From NCBI GenBank assembly GCA_021802185.1, contig JAKAAV010000057.1:1-9310 (forward strand): a DNA stretch of 9,310 bases. Reading direction: 5' to 3'. The notes under the pieces are model-generated. The model was not told the DNA's origin, ran no database searches, and saw only the letters and a list, made by a program, of their open reading frames with translations. The position numbers were made by a program, and so were the translations under genes. The stretch is from Chloroflexota bacterium (GTDB lineage: Bacteria; Chloroflexota; Limnocylindria; Limnocylindrales; CSP1-4). This document shows positions 1 through 7,624 of the stretch, piece after piece (within the stretch, counting starts at the first letter, position 1; each line of letters opens with the position of its first letter).

Positions 1-433
1 GCCCCACGGCGTCACGCTGCTCCCGCTCGACGAGGTCATCGCGACGGCCGACTTCCTGACGTTGCACGTGCCGGTCACGCCGGATACGCGCCACCTGATC
101 GATGCCGACCGGCTGGCGCGGATGAAGCCCACGGCGTTTCTCCTCAACGTGTCGCGCGGCTCCGTCGTCGACGAGGCCGCCGTCGCCGCGGCGCTCCGCG
201 AGGGGCGGCTCGCCGGCGCCGCGCTCGACGTCTACGAGACCGAGCCGCCCACGTCGTCCCCCATCCTCGGCGCCCCCAACACGGTCCTGACGCCTCACCT
301 CGGCGCCTCGACGGCCGAGGCCCAGGTCCGGGTCGGCGTCGAGGCGGCCGAACAGGTCCTCGAAGTGCTCGAAGGACGACCGGCGCGGTACGCCGTCAAC
401 CGGCCGGAGAACGCGCGTCCCCGGCCGGCGTGA
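1..433 (+). CDS. D-isomer-specific 2-hydroxyacid dehydrogenase, C-terminal part (likely short-form phosphoglycerate dehydrogenase); 5' end outside window
   Basis: The reading frame is open from base 2 to a TGA at 431-433, giving the last 143 residues. The family oxidises D-2-hydroxyacids with NAD; the best fit is 3-phosphoglycerate to 3-phosphohydroxypyruvate, the first step of serine synthesis. Visible family marks are NVSRGSVVDE, DVYETEPP and LTPHLGAST, which carry the expected catalytic Arg (visible residue 52), Glu (81) and His (99). The Arg-to-Glu spacing of 29 matches E. coli SerA (R240/E269). The protein ends a few residues after AVNRPEN, so it lacks the ASB and ACT regulatory domains of long SerA and would not be serine-inhibited through an ACT domain. 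Glyoxylate or hydroxypyruvate reductase activity cannot be excluded because the N-terminal substrate loop is not in the window. The TTG at 62 lies mid-domain and is not the start. The stop overlaps the next gene. Confidence 0.9.
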   Translation, partial: PHGVTLLPLDEVIATADFLTLHVPVTPDTRHLIDADRLARMKPTAFLLNVSRGSVVDEAAVAAALREGRLAGAALDVYETEPPTSSPILGAPNTVLTPHLGASTAEAQVRVGVEAAEQVLEVLEGRPARYAVNRPENARPRPA

Positions 434-1278
434 TGGCCGGCGGTGATCCCACCGCGAGGCGACCCGACGCTCCCGCACCTGTCGCCACGCCGGGGGGGCT
501 CGCTGCCGCGCGGGTCGCGATTCCGGCCGGTTGCGAAGCCACCGTCGTGCTGGTCCGGCATGGCGAGTCGACCTGGGTCGCCGAAGGGCGCGTCCAGGGC
601 CAGTCGAACCCGCCCCTGTCGACCCTCGGACGCACGCAGGCCAGGCTCGTCGCCGCGCGGCTCGCCGCGCCGCTCGCGCCTCCCCCGCTCCCCGTGCCCG
701 ACGGGCGCCCCGCGGCCGTCTGGCATTCCCCACTCACACGCGCGGCAGACACCGCGGCCGCGATCGCCGAGGCGTGGAATCCATGCCTCGACCGGATCGC
801 GGACGAGCGGCTGCGCGAGATCGGCCAGGGCGCCTGGGAGGGCCTGACCGGGGTGGAGGTGAAGGCCCGTTACGCGGACCTCCGGCGCGGGTGGTTGATC
901 GATCCCGTGCACGTGCACGCGCCGGGCGGCGAGCCGCTGCCCGACGTGGCCGAGCGCGCCGCGTCGCTGGCGACCGATCTGCTGCGGCGGCTCGCGGGTT
1001 CGACGCCGGCGCACGGGGAGCACGCACGGCCAGCCCCCTCACCGCCCTGGGCGATCGTCGTCGCCCACGAAGGGCTGCTCCGCGTGCTGCTCATCGCGCT
1101 GCTGCGGCTGCCACTCGAGTCGTTCTGGCAGTTCCCGCTCGGCCTGTGCGCGATCTCGGTGGTCGACGTCCGGAACGGCCGCCCGTCGCTGCGCGCCCAC
1201 AACCTGCTCGACCACCTCGCGGAGATGGGGCCCACGGCTGTGCTCGACGCGACGGTCGACCGCGGAGGCGGGCTGTAG
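433..1278 (+). CDS. Histidine phosphatase superfamily protein (phosphoglycerate mutase-like; candidate phosphoserine phosphatase)
   Basis: A 281-residue protein of the branch that forms a phosphohistidine intermediate. From the ATG at 433, residues 38-44 read VVLVRHG, placing the nucleophile at H43. GRVQGQSNPPLS (52-63), SPLTRA (R102) and LREIGQGAWEG (acid E129) follow, and the second active-site histidine is H212 in VVAHEGLL. This set is complete, so the enzyme should be active. The first 35 or so residues are Ala/Pro-rich and lie outside the fold. A Pro-rich insert (about 80-92) and a loop (about 189-205) make it somewhat longer than the usual 200-230 residues. A GTG at 430 is an alternative start; the ATG overlaps the preceding TGA by one base (GTGATG), and no clear Shine-Dalgarno sequence is seen, so translation is probably coupled to the dehydrogenase. 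That neighbour favours phosphoserine phosphatase over mutase or cobalamin (CobC-like) roles, but this is inference from context. Confidence 0.9.
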   Translation: MAGGDPTARRPDAPAPVATPGGLAAARVAIPAGCEATVVLVRHGESTWVAEGRVQGQSNPPLSTLGRTQARLVAARLAAPLAPPPLPVPDGRPAAVWHSPLTRAADTAAAIAEAWNPCLDRIADERLREIGQGAWEGLTGVEVKARYADLRRGWLIDPVHVHAPGGEPLPDVAERAASLATDLLRRLAGSTPAHGEHARPAPSPPWAIVVAHEGLLRVLLIALLRLPLESFWQFPLGLCAISVVDVRNGRPSLRAHNLLDHLAEMGPTAVLDATVDRGGGL

Positions 1279-1301
1279 CGACCGCGCGAAGCTACCTCCG
1301 C
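1262..1301. terminator. Imperfect inverted repeat between convergent genes, possible bidirectional terminator
   Basis: The two transcription units converge with only 13 bases between their stop codons. GCGGAG (1262-1267) can pair with CTCCGC (1296-1301), and GTAGC (1275-1279) with GCTAC (1291-1295), leaving a 7-base bulge on one side and an 11-base loop. Both inner arms contain the stop codons (TAG on each strand). There is no T-run, so intrinsic termination is uncertain. In DNA this GC-rich, short arms of this kind also arise by chance. Confidence 0.25.
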
Positions 1302-3634
1302 CGCGGGCGGTACCGGAGCAGCAGGCCGAGCAGCCGCACGCGCAGCCGGCGATACGATTGCCCCAGGGCGGCGCGACGCGCCGCCCCCAGCGCGCGGTGT
1401 CCATACACGGCCTCGACCCGGGCCCGGGCGACGACCTCGAGGTCGGGCCGCGCGGTCGGGAGGACGTCCCCCAGCATCGTCGCGTACTCGTACGGCGTCT
1501 GCGCGGGCCGTGGCGCGTACCCGAACCGGGAGGCGATGCGGGCCACGCCCGCATACGCGGCGGCAGGGCTCGGCACCGGCGCGAAGCGGAGCCGGGCGAA
1601 GACGGCGGCCGCGACGACCAGTACAAGGAGCGCGAGCACCAGCAGGCCGGTCGGCGTGGCCCCGTGCGTCGTCGTGGTGGGCGTGCCCGCCCCGCCGGTG
1701 TCCTCGCCGAAGCGCGGGCTCGGGGGCCGGATCGTCCCGCCGGACCCGGCTGCGGCCGATCCCCCCGGTCCGACCGTCGCGGTTGGCTTCGGCGTCGCCA
1801 CGGCCGGACCCGCCGGGAGATTCGTCGGCTGCTGGCCGTTCGTCACGTTGCCGGGCGTCGGATCGAACCGGATCCAGCCGTACCGCGGGAAGTAGACCTC
1901 GACCCAGGCGTGGGCCGCGCTCGCGTCGACCTCGAATTCGCCGTTGATGTCGGGATGGCCGGGCAGGTATCCCACGACGTACCGCGCGGGGATCTCCTGC
2001 GTCCGCAGCATCATGACCAGCGTCGTCGCGAAGTACTCGCAGTAGCCGCGCTTCGTCGTCAGCAGGCAGTCCGGCACCGGCGTGCCCGGCGCGCACAGTC
2101 CCTGGACGTTCGTGTCGTAGATGAAGTGGCCGCCGCTGTACAGCCAGTCCTGCAGGGCCTTGGCCTCGTGGTACGGATCGCGCTGGCTGGCGGGCAGCTG
2201 CGCGATGATCCGGTCCGCCTCCTCCTTCACGATCGGGCCGATGCTGCCCGGCTGGATCGAGATGTACTGCTTCGCCCAGGCCGGGTACACGACGCCTGCC
2301 GCGGCGAGCTCGTTCGCGGTCACCGGCTTCGCGGCGCCGTCGCGGACGAGCGCCGTGACGGTGTACGAGCCGGACGCGGTCAGCCCGGCGGAGAGCGAGA
2401 GCTCGTCCACCGGCCCGCCGTCGCCCATCGTCTGGAGCTGCGTCGGGACGGACACCGTGTACGGCACGCCGGCCGACAGCACGGTCTGGTCGGCCGTGTC
2501 GACGGGCGTCACGCGCATCTGGATCGTCCGGTACGTGCTGCTCGGAGTCACCTGGTCGACGCTCCCCGCGAGCGCCGGCCGGCCCGCCGCGACCGTGCCC
2601 CCGGTGACCCGAGAGCTCTGCGTCCACGTTCGCCCGTCGAAGCGGTCGTAGCTCGCACCGGCCCAGTAGTGGCCGTTGCCGTCGCTCGCCCGGATCTGGT
2701 AGATGAGCCGCGAGGACGACTGCCAGATCCCCTGGATCGTCTGGGAGTTCGTGAACAGCCCGGACGGCCCGCGGACCGGCGCGACGACGCCGCTCGCGAA
2801 GCGGTCGAACTGGCTTGCCCACGAGTAGAACTGGTCGGCACTCGACGCGACGTACGGCTTGAGCGGCGCTGAGCTCGCGTTCGACGTGAGCAGCACCGCC
2901 CCGGCGAGCGCCACGACGATGAACGTCACGCCGTTCCGGAGGTACAGCGAGAACGCCGCACCCGCATCGCCGAGCCGGACGTTCGCCCAGAGGGCCCGCT
3001 GTTCCGCCAGGCTGAGACGCACGAGCAGGAACAGCGCCGCGGCCGCGTACACGACCAGGAACGGGTACTGGCCGCGCTGGGTCGTGAGGGACATGCTCGC
3101 GAGCAGCAGCAGGCCGAGGAACAGCACCGCGCTCATCGGACGGTGGTGGCGGAAGATCGCGTAGGCCGCGAACGAGCCGCTGGCGAATCCGACGGCCGCC
3201 ACGACGAGCAGGAACGCCGACGTCTGCCCCGAGCGCACCTGCTCGACGACGACGTCGCGCAGGAAGACCTGGATCGAGACGACGAGGTTGCCGAGCCGGA
3301 ACGGGTCGTCGGCCGGCACGGTCACGCCCTGGACGGCCGGAATCGTCGCGGCCACGACCCAGATCGAGAACGCCGCGCCGATCGCGCCGCCGATGGCGTG
3401 CGCCAGGAACGCGTGCCAGCGTTTCTTGGCCGCAACGAGCCCCCATGCGGCACCGAGCGCGAGCGCCATCGGCAGGAACCACGTCTGGCTCTGCCCGGTC
3501 ACGGGCACCCACCCGGCCCAGTGCACCTCGTCGACCGCGATGCCGAGGTCCAACAGCATGGCGAGCAGCGCCAGCACGGTCAGCCATCCCTCGGACGGGC
3601 GGAGATGAAGGCCGTGCGACTCGCGTCCCGCCAT
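1292..3634 (-). CDS. TgpA-like membrane transglutaminase (DUF3488/transglutaminase core/DUF4129-like)
   Basis: A 780-residue integral membrane protein. The N-terminal 250 residues hold about seven hydrophobic segments (near 17-34, 52-68, 75-97, 137-160, 165-182, 188-204 and 228-250). A long, probably extracytoplasmic region ends in a transglutaminase-like core with catalytic Cys532 (KRGYCEYFATT), His575 (AAHAWVEVYFP) and Asp591 (IRFDPTPG). A Pro/Thr/Gly-rich linker (about 603-662), one more membrane helix (about 663-681) and a basic DUF4129-like tail follow. The fold catalyses acyl transfer or hydrolysis at amide bonds; the substrate of this branch is not known to me. The frame is open to 3901, but the upstream part overlaps the DUF58 gene and is Arg-rich shadow. 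The ATG at 3634 overlaps the DUF58 stop (TGATG), with GGGAG nine bases before it; the GTG at 3637 is an equally placed alternative. It is the last gene of the moxR unit. Confidence 0.93.
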   Translation of the reverse strand: MAGRESHGLHLRPSEGWLTVLALLAMLLDLGIAVDEVHWAGWVPVTGQSQTWFLPMALALGAAWGLVAAKKRWHAFLAHAIGGAIGAAFSIWVVAATIPAVQGVTVPADDPFRLGNLVVSIQVFLRDVVVEQVRSGQTSAFLLVVAAVGFASGSFAAYAIFRHHRPMSAVLFLGLLLLASMSLTTQRGQYPFLVVYAAAALFLLVRLSLAEQRALWANVRLGDAGAAFSLYLRNGVTFIVVALAGAVLLTSNASSAPLKPYVASSADQFYSWASQFDRFASGVVAPVRGPSGLFTNSQTIQGIWQSSSRLIYQIRASDGNGHYWAGASYDRFDGRTWTQSSRVTGGTVAAGRPALAGSVDQVTPSSTYRTIQMRVTPVDTADQTVLSAGVPYTVSVPTQLQTMGDGGPVDELSLSAGLTASGSYTVTALVRDGAAKPVTANELAAAGVVYPAWAKQYISIQPGSIGPIVKEEADRIIAQLPASQRDPYHEAKALQDWLYSGGHFIYDTNVQGLCAPGTPVPDCLLTTKRGYCEYFATTLVMMLRTQEIPARYVVGYLPGHPDINGEFEVDASAAHAWVEVYFPRYGWIRFDPTPGNVTNGQQPTNLPAGPAVATPKPTATVGPGGSAAAGSGGTIRPPSPRFGEDTGGAGTPTTTTHGATPTGLLVLALLVLVVAAAVFARLRFAPVPSPAAAYAGVARIASRFGYAPRPAQTPYEYATMLGDVLPTARPDLEVVARARVEAVYGHRALGAARRAALGQSYRRLRVRLLGLLLRYRPRRR

Positions 3635-4902
3635 CACCCGACTCTCCCGAGCGCCGTGACCGCAGGATCCACCATGATCTCGCCGAGCTTCACCCGGGGC
3701 ACGATCGAGTGCACCTGGATGTCGTACTCCGCGAGCCCGTAGTACAGCGCCCGCAGATCGCGGGCCTGCGCGTCGGGATCGACGGACGCTCCGTCGTCGC
3801 CGCGCGCGCCCCTCCAGAGCGCGCCGTACGCCACGGGATCGAGGTGGCACACGACGACGCCGACGCCGCGCGGCCGCAGCGAGGCGAGCGGCCGGATCCA
3901 CGTGCGGTCGAGCGACGGCGTGATGAGCAGCGCCGTCATGCCGCGCCGGAGGCGGGCGAGGCCGTGCACGAGGACTTCGACGATCGGGACGCTTCCGTTC
4001 GCCTGCGCGGCTGCTAGCAGCTGCATGAGCTTCTGGTGCTGCCGCGCACCGCGGTCGGGCGGAAGCGAGGGCAGCTGCCGGCCGGACGACGTGAGCGCGA
4101 CGGCGCGGTTCTCGGCCAGCGCCTTGGCGCCGACTGCCGCCGCGACCCGGACGCCGGCCTCGAGCGTCGACTCGTCGCCGTGCCCGACCTGCACCGACCG
4201 GTCGAGGTCAAGGAAGATCGAGACGTCGGCCGCCTGCTCGAGGTCGAACTCTCGCACGTACAGCTCCTGCTGCCGCGCGGTCGTCGGCCAGTGGATGCGG
4301 TTGTAGGCGTCGCCCGGTACGTACGGCCGCACCGAGGTCACGAGCGGGGTCGTCTGGAACGTCCGCTCCTGGCTCGCGTGGTTGCCCTCGAGCGAGGTCG
4401 CCGGCACGCGCCAGAACGGCAGTGGCTCGATCCGCGGGTAGACCACGAGCGTGGCGCCCCGGCCGACGCTCGCCGACGCCTCGAACAGCCCGAACGGGTC
4501 GCTGGTCCGGATCTGGAGCGGATCGACGCGGTAGTGGCCCCGACGCGTCAGCGGCACCCGCGTGAGCCAGGTGCGCTCGCCGCGCGGCGGCAGCGAGAGC
4601 GCCCGGCCAGGCAGCGACACCGGCAGCGACGACGGCTGCTCGACCTCGAGCCACGGCTTGGGCAGCCGGCTGGCGTTGCGCAGGGTGTACGTCACGCGGA
4701 GCTGCTCGCCGACCGAGCCGTGCAGCTGCCCGAGGACGTAGCCGGCCTCGAGGTCGGCGAGCCCGAGGCGCGTCACGACGTACGCCCCGCCGCCGACCAG
4801 CAGCAGCAGGTAGACCAGGAAGAACAGGAAGTCGACGCCGGTCGAGAACGCCCCGACGACGAGGATCCCGATGAGGAGGAGGAGCTGGAACCGGGCGATC
4901 AC
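3634..4902 (-). CDS. DUF58 domain-containing protein
   Basis: A 422-residue protein with two adjacent membrane helices at the N-terminus (about 5-19 and 23-43) and a cytoplasmic or surface domain. The DUF58 signature lies near 195-218: YVPGDAYNRIHW followed by TARQQELYVREF. A von Willebrand A-like beginning follows (FLDLDRS, Asp232/Asp234/Ser236), which partly resembles a MIDAS metal site but is not a clean DxSxS. DUF58 proteins are regularly encoded beside MoxR ATPases and are thought to be their partners or clients; the biochemical role is unknown. The GTG at 4902 is the only sensible start, just before the hydrophobic helix and 14 bases after the moxR stop. No clear Shine-Dalgarno sequence is seen, so the start is provisional. 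The frame stays open through moxR to 5940, but that part is Arg/Ala/Pro-rich shadow. The stop overlaps the transglutaminase start. Confidence 0.9.
   Translation of the reverse strand: MIARFQLLLLIGILVVGAFSTGVDFLFFLVYLLLLVGGGAYVVTRLGLADLEAGYVLGQLHGSVGEQLRVTYTLRNASRLPKPWLEVEQPSSLPVSLPGRALSLPPRGERTWLTRVPLTRRGHYRVDPLQIRTSDPFGLFEASASVGRGATLVVYPRIEPLPFWRVPATSLEGNHASQERTFQTTPLVTSVRPYVPGDAYNRIHWPTTARQQELYVREFDLEQAADVSIFLDLDRSVQVGHGDESTLEAGVRVAAAVGAKALAENRAVALTSSGRQLPSLPPDRGARQHQKLMQLLAAAQANGSVPIVEVLVHGLARLRRGMTALLITPSLDRTWIRPLASLRPRGVGVVVCHLDPVAYGALWRGARGDDGASVDPDAQARDLRALYYGLAEYDIQVHSIVPRVKLGEIMVDPAVTALGRVG
3644..3648 (-). promoter_or_regulatory. Ribosome binding site of the transglutaminase gene
   Basis: The minus strand reads GGGAG here, within the end of the DUF58 gene. 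It lies nine bases from the ATG at 3634 and six from the GTG at 3637. It supports a start in this spot and rejects the long upstream extension, but does not decide between the two codons. Confidence 0.5.
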
Positions 4903-4916
4903 TGGCGGCGCGTGTG

Positions 4917-5885
<969 letters not shown>

Positions 5886-5891
5886 TCGATA

Positions 5892-5897
5892 CCCTCC
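5892..5897 (-). promoter_or_regulatory. Ribosome binding site of moxR
   Basis: The minus strand reads GGAGGG six bases before the ATG at 5885. It is a near-perfect Shine-Dalgarno core and among the strongest in the window. It fixes the moxR start and fits a gene translated independently rather than by coupling. Confidence 0.8.
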
Positions 5898-5919
5898 AGC
5901 GCGTCCCGGTCGCCTCGCT

Positions 5920-5991
5920 CGACGTCGCCCGGACGTTCATGGTACGCCCAGCGACGTCGCCCGGTTCCCTCGCGGCCGGGTCTCGACGTCG
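5920..5991. promoter_or_regulatory. Three phased palindromes CGACGTCG, candidate operator array
   Basis: Perfect 8-base palindromes begin at 5920, 5952 and 5984, so both spacings are exactly 32 bases, close to three turns of B-DNA. The first two share a longer 13-base identity on the plus strand, CGACGTCGCCCGG (5920-5932 and 5952-5964). The middle copy extends to a 10-base palindrome, GCGACGTCGC (5951-5960). Sequence between the copies is not conserved, so this is not a simple tandem duplication. The array lies 35 to 106 bases upstream of the moxR ATG, where a dimeric regulator could bind on one helix face. The binding protein is unknown, and the motif is also seen twice inside coding sequence (3250-3257 and 5003-5010). 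Confidence 0.35.
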
Positions 5992-6000
5992 CGACGACCT

Positions 6001-6022
6001 CGCACCCGGCGGCGAGGGTGCG
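6001..6022 (-). terminator. GC-rich hairpin after the PBP gene, possible terminator
   Basis: CGCACCC (6001-6007) and GGGTGCG (6016-6022) form a perfect 7-base stem around an 8-base loop, starting 37 bases after the PBP stop codon. It is well placed to end the FHA-SEDS-PBP transcript. No T-tract follows on either strand, so it would have to act without one, with Rho, or as a 3'-end stabiliser. Confidence 0.35.
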
Positions 6023-6058
6023 CACCGATCCGGCGTCCCTCTGCCGGCCGCCCGGCGT

Positions 6059-7624
6059 CTACGATCCCGCGGCCTGCTGCAGCGAGAGGTAGTCCGCCAT
6101 GACCTTGCTCGCGAGCGGCGCCGCCTCCGTCGCCCCCGAACCGGCCCGCTCGAGCAGGACGGCCACGGCGATCTTCGCGCCCTTCACCGGCGCGAACCCG
6201 ACGAACCACGAGTGCGGCTCCCCGGAGCCGCCGAGCTGTGCCGTGCCGGTCTTCCCCGCCGTCGGGACGCCGGGCACCTTGCCAAGCCCGGCGAACGGCG
6301 CGCCCCACGCGCTCGACACGGCCTGCTCCATGGCGTTCGCGATCGTCGACGCCGTCGCGGGGTCGACGACGTTCCGCCACTGTGACGGCCCGATGGGGTG
6401 GGTCGTGCCGTTCTGGTCGCGCGTGGCGATCACGAGCCGCGGCTGCATGAGCACGCCGCCGTTCGCGATGGCCGAGGCGACGAGGGCCATCTGGAGCGGG
6501 GTGACGAGGACCTGCGCCTGCCCGTACGCGGCATTCGCGAGCTCGACCTGGTCCTTGAACCCGCCGGGCAGCGGGCCGCCGCCAGACGTCACCTGGCTGG
6601 TGGCGGTCGGGAGGTCGAACGGGATCGGCGCGCCGAATCCGAGCCGCTCGGCCCACTGGACGAGCCGGCCGCCACCGAGCGCGAGCCCGACGTGCGCGAA
6701 GTAGATGTTGCAGGAGACCTCGAGCGCCTGGGTGTAGTTGAGCGCGATGTTGCCGGTGAAGGGGTGGTGGCCGTCGATCACGCGGTAGCCGTCGACGAGG
6801 AAGCCCGTCTTCTCCTCCGCCGGCTGGTCCGGGTAGGTCGTCTGCGGCGTGATCGTCCCGGAGCCGAGGGCGGCGATCGAGGTGACGAGCTTGAACACCG
6901 ACCCCGGCACGAACAGGCCCTGGGTGGCCCGATCGAGCAGCGGCGACGCGGCGTCCGATGAGAGCCGCGTGAAGGATGCGGTCGCGGTGGCGGGGTTTGC
7001 GATCGCGTTCGGGTCGAACCCCGGGCTGCTCACGAGCGCGAGGATCTGGCCGGTCGACGGGTCGATCGCGACGACGGCCCCGCGCCGCCCGGCCATGAGA
7101 CGCTCGGTCTCCGCCTGCAGCCGCTCGTCGATCCCGAGGACGACGTCCTCGGGCTGGTAGGGCCGGAAGCGGAGCTTCCGGAGCAGGAGATCCGACTCCG
7201 ACTGGCCCGCGAGCCCGACGAGCACGCCATCCTCCGCGGCCTCCAGCCCCGCCGTCCCGTACATCGCGCTCCGGTAGCCGAGCAGCGGCCCGAGCGACGG
7301 ATCGGTGAGGTACTGGCGCAACTGGCTTCCGTTCGACAGCCGGACGGACTTTGCCAGCACCGTGCCGCGCGAGTCGAGGATCTCGCCGGGGAGCGTCGTC
7401 TCCTGCGCCGCCTGGATGAGGGGATTCGCCGGGTTGAGCGTGAGCGCATCGGCCTGCACGACCTGCCAGTACGTGAGCGAGCCCGCGAGCAGCACGTAGA
7501 CGAGCCCGAGCACGCCGGCGACGCGGAGCACCGAGCGACCGATTCGCGGCGCGCCCGTCTCGAGGCCGTCTGTCCTCCCCGTGCGGCCTCGACCGCTCCG
7601 CCCGCCGGACCGCGGCAGCCTCAC
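6059..7624 (-). CDS. Class B penicillin-binding protein (peptidoglycan DD-transpeptidase, PbpA/PBP2-like)
   Basis: A 521-residue enzyme that crosslinks peptidoglycan stem peptides outside the membrane. A basic cytoplasmic tail (1-30) precedes one membrane helix (about 33-55). A short N-terminal domain follows (about 60-165, including the LPGEILDSRGTVLA stretch), then the transpeptidase domain. All three active-site motifs are intact: SVFK (Ser242 nucleophile, Lys245), SCN (304-306) and KTGT (458-461). The length and the MYGTAGLEA and SCN stretches resemble actinobacterial PbpA (about 490 residues) more than long FtsI proteins with PASTA or extended dimerisation domains. The GTG at 7624 overlaps the SEDS stop by four bases (GTGA) and has a strong ribosome binding site. 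It is the likely transpeptidase partner of that SEDS protein. Whether the pair serves elongation, septation or sporulation cannot be read from the sequence. Confidence 0.95.
   Translation of the reverse strand: MRLPRSGGRSGRGRTGRTDGLETGAPRIGRSVLRVAGVLGLVYVLLAGSLTYWQVVQADALTLNPANPLIQAAQETTLPGEILDSRGTVLAKSVRLSNGSQLRQYLTDPSLGPLLGYRSAMYGTAGLEAAEDGVLVGLAGQSESDLLLRKLRFRPYQPEDVVLGIDERLQAETERLMAGRRGAVVAIDPSTGQILALVSSPGFDPNAIANPATATASFTRLSSDAASPLLDRATQGLFVPGSVFKLVTSIAALGSGTITPQTTYPDQPAEEKTGFLVDGYRVIDGHHPFTGNIALNYTQALEVSCNIYFAHVGLALGGGRLVQWAERLGFGAPIPFDLPTATSQVTSGGGPLPGGFKDQVELANAAYGQAQVLVTPLQMALVASAIANGGVLMQPRLVIATRDQNGTTHPIGPSQWRNVVDPATASTIANAMEQAVSSAWGAPFAGLGKVPGVPTAGKTGTAQLGGSGEPHSWFVGFAPVKGAKIAVAVLLERAGSGATEAAPLASKVMADYLSLQQAAGS

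Larger units (their letters stand above)
5886..6058. other. Only sizeable intergenic gap; probable control region of the moxR unit
   Basis: These 173 bases separate the PBP stop from the moxR start. From the PBP side they hold a GC-rich hairpin, three 32-base-spaced CGACGTCG palindromes and the moxR ribosome binding site. A weak -10-like TACCAT lies on the minus strand at 5944-5939, just downstream of the middle palindrome, without a recognisable -35. Short open frames here have Arg-rich shadow composition and no support as genes. Confidence 0.6.

Noticed and set aside
531..1895. 454-codon plus-strand frame crossing the convergent junction
   Set aside because: Low-complexity Arg/Ala translation crossing two real genes in opposite directions; no start signal or domain.
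1358..2872. 504-codon plus-strand frame opposite the transglutaminase gene
   Set aside because: Its translation is the charged, Arg/Asp-rich type expected from the antisense of a GC-rich gene, with no recognisable domain.
870..3587. 905-codon open frame on the minus strand across the transglutaminase gene
   Set aside because: Its translation is Arg/Ala/Gly-rich without any domain, while another frame of the same strand encodes a full membrane transglutaminase. It is a high-GC shadow.
3635..3901. 5' extension of the transglutaminase frame to 3901
   Set aside because: The extra 89 residues are mostly Arg/Ala and overlap the well-supported end of the DUF58 gene. A ribosome binding site and coupled start exist at 3634.
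5920..6022. Palindrome array and hairpin read as a CRISPR or mobile-element end
   Set aside because: The repeated unit is only 8-13 bases with three copies, the spacers are too short for CRISPR, and no cas, transposase or integrase gene is nearby.
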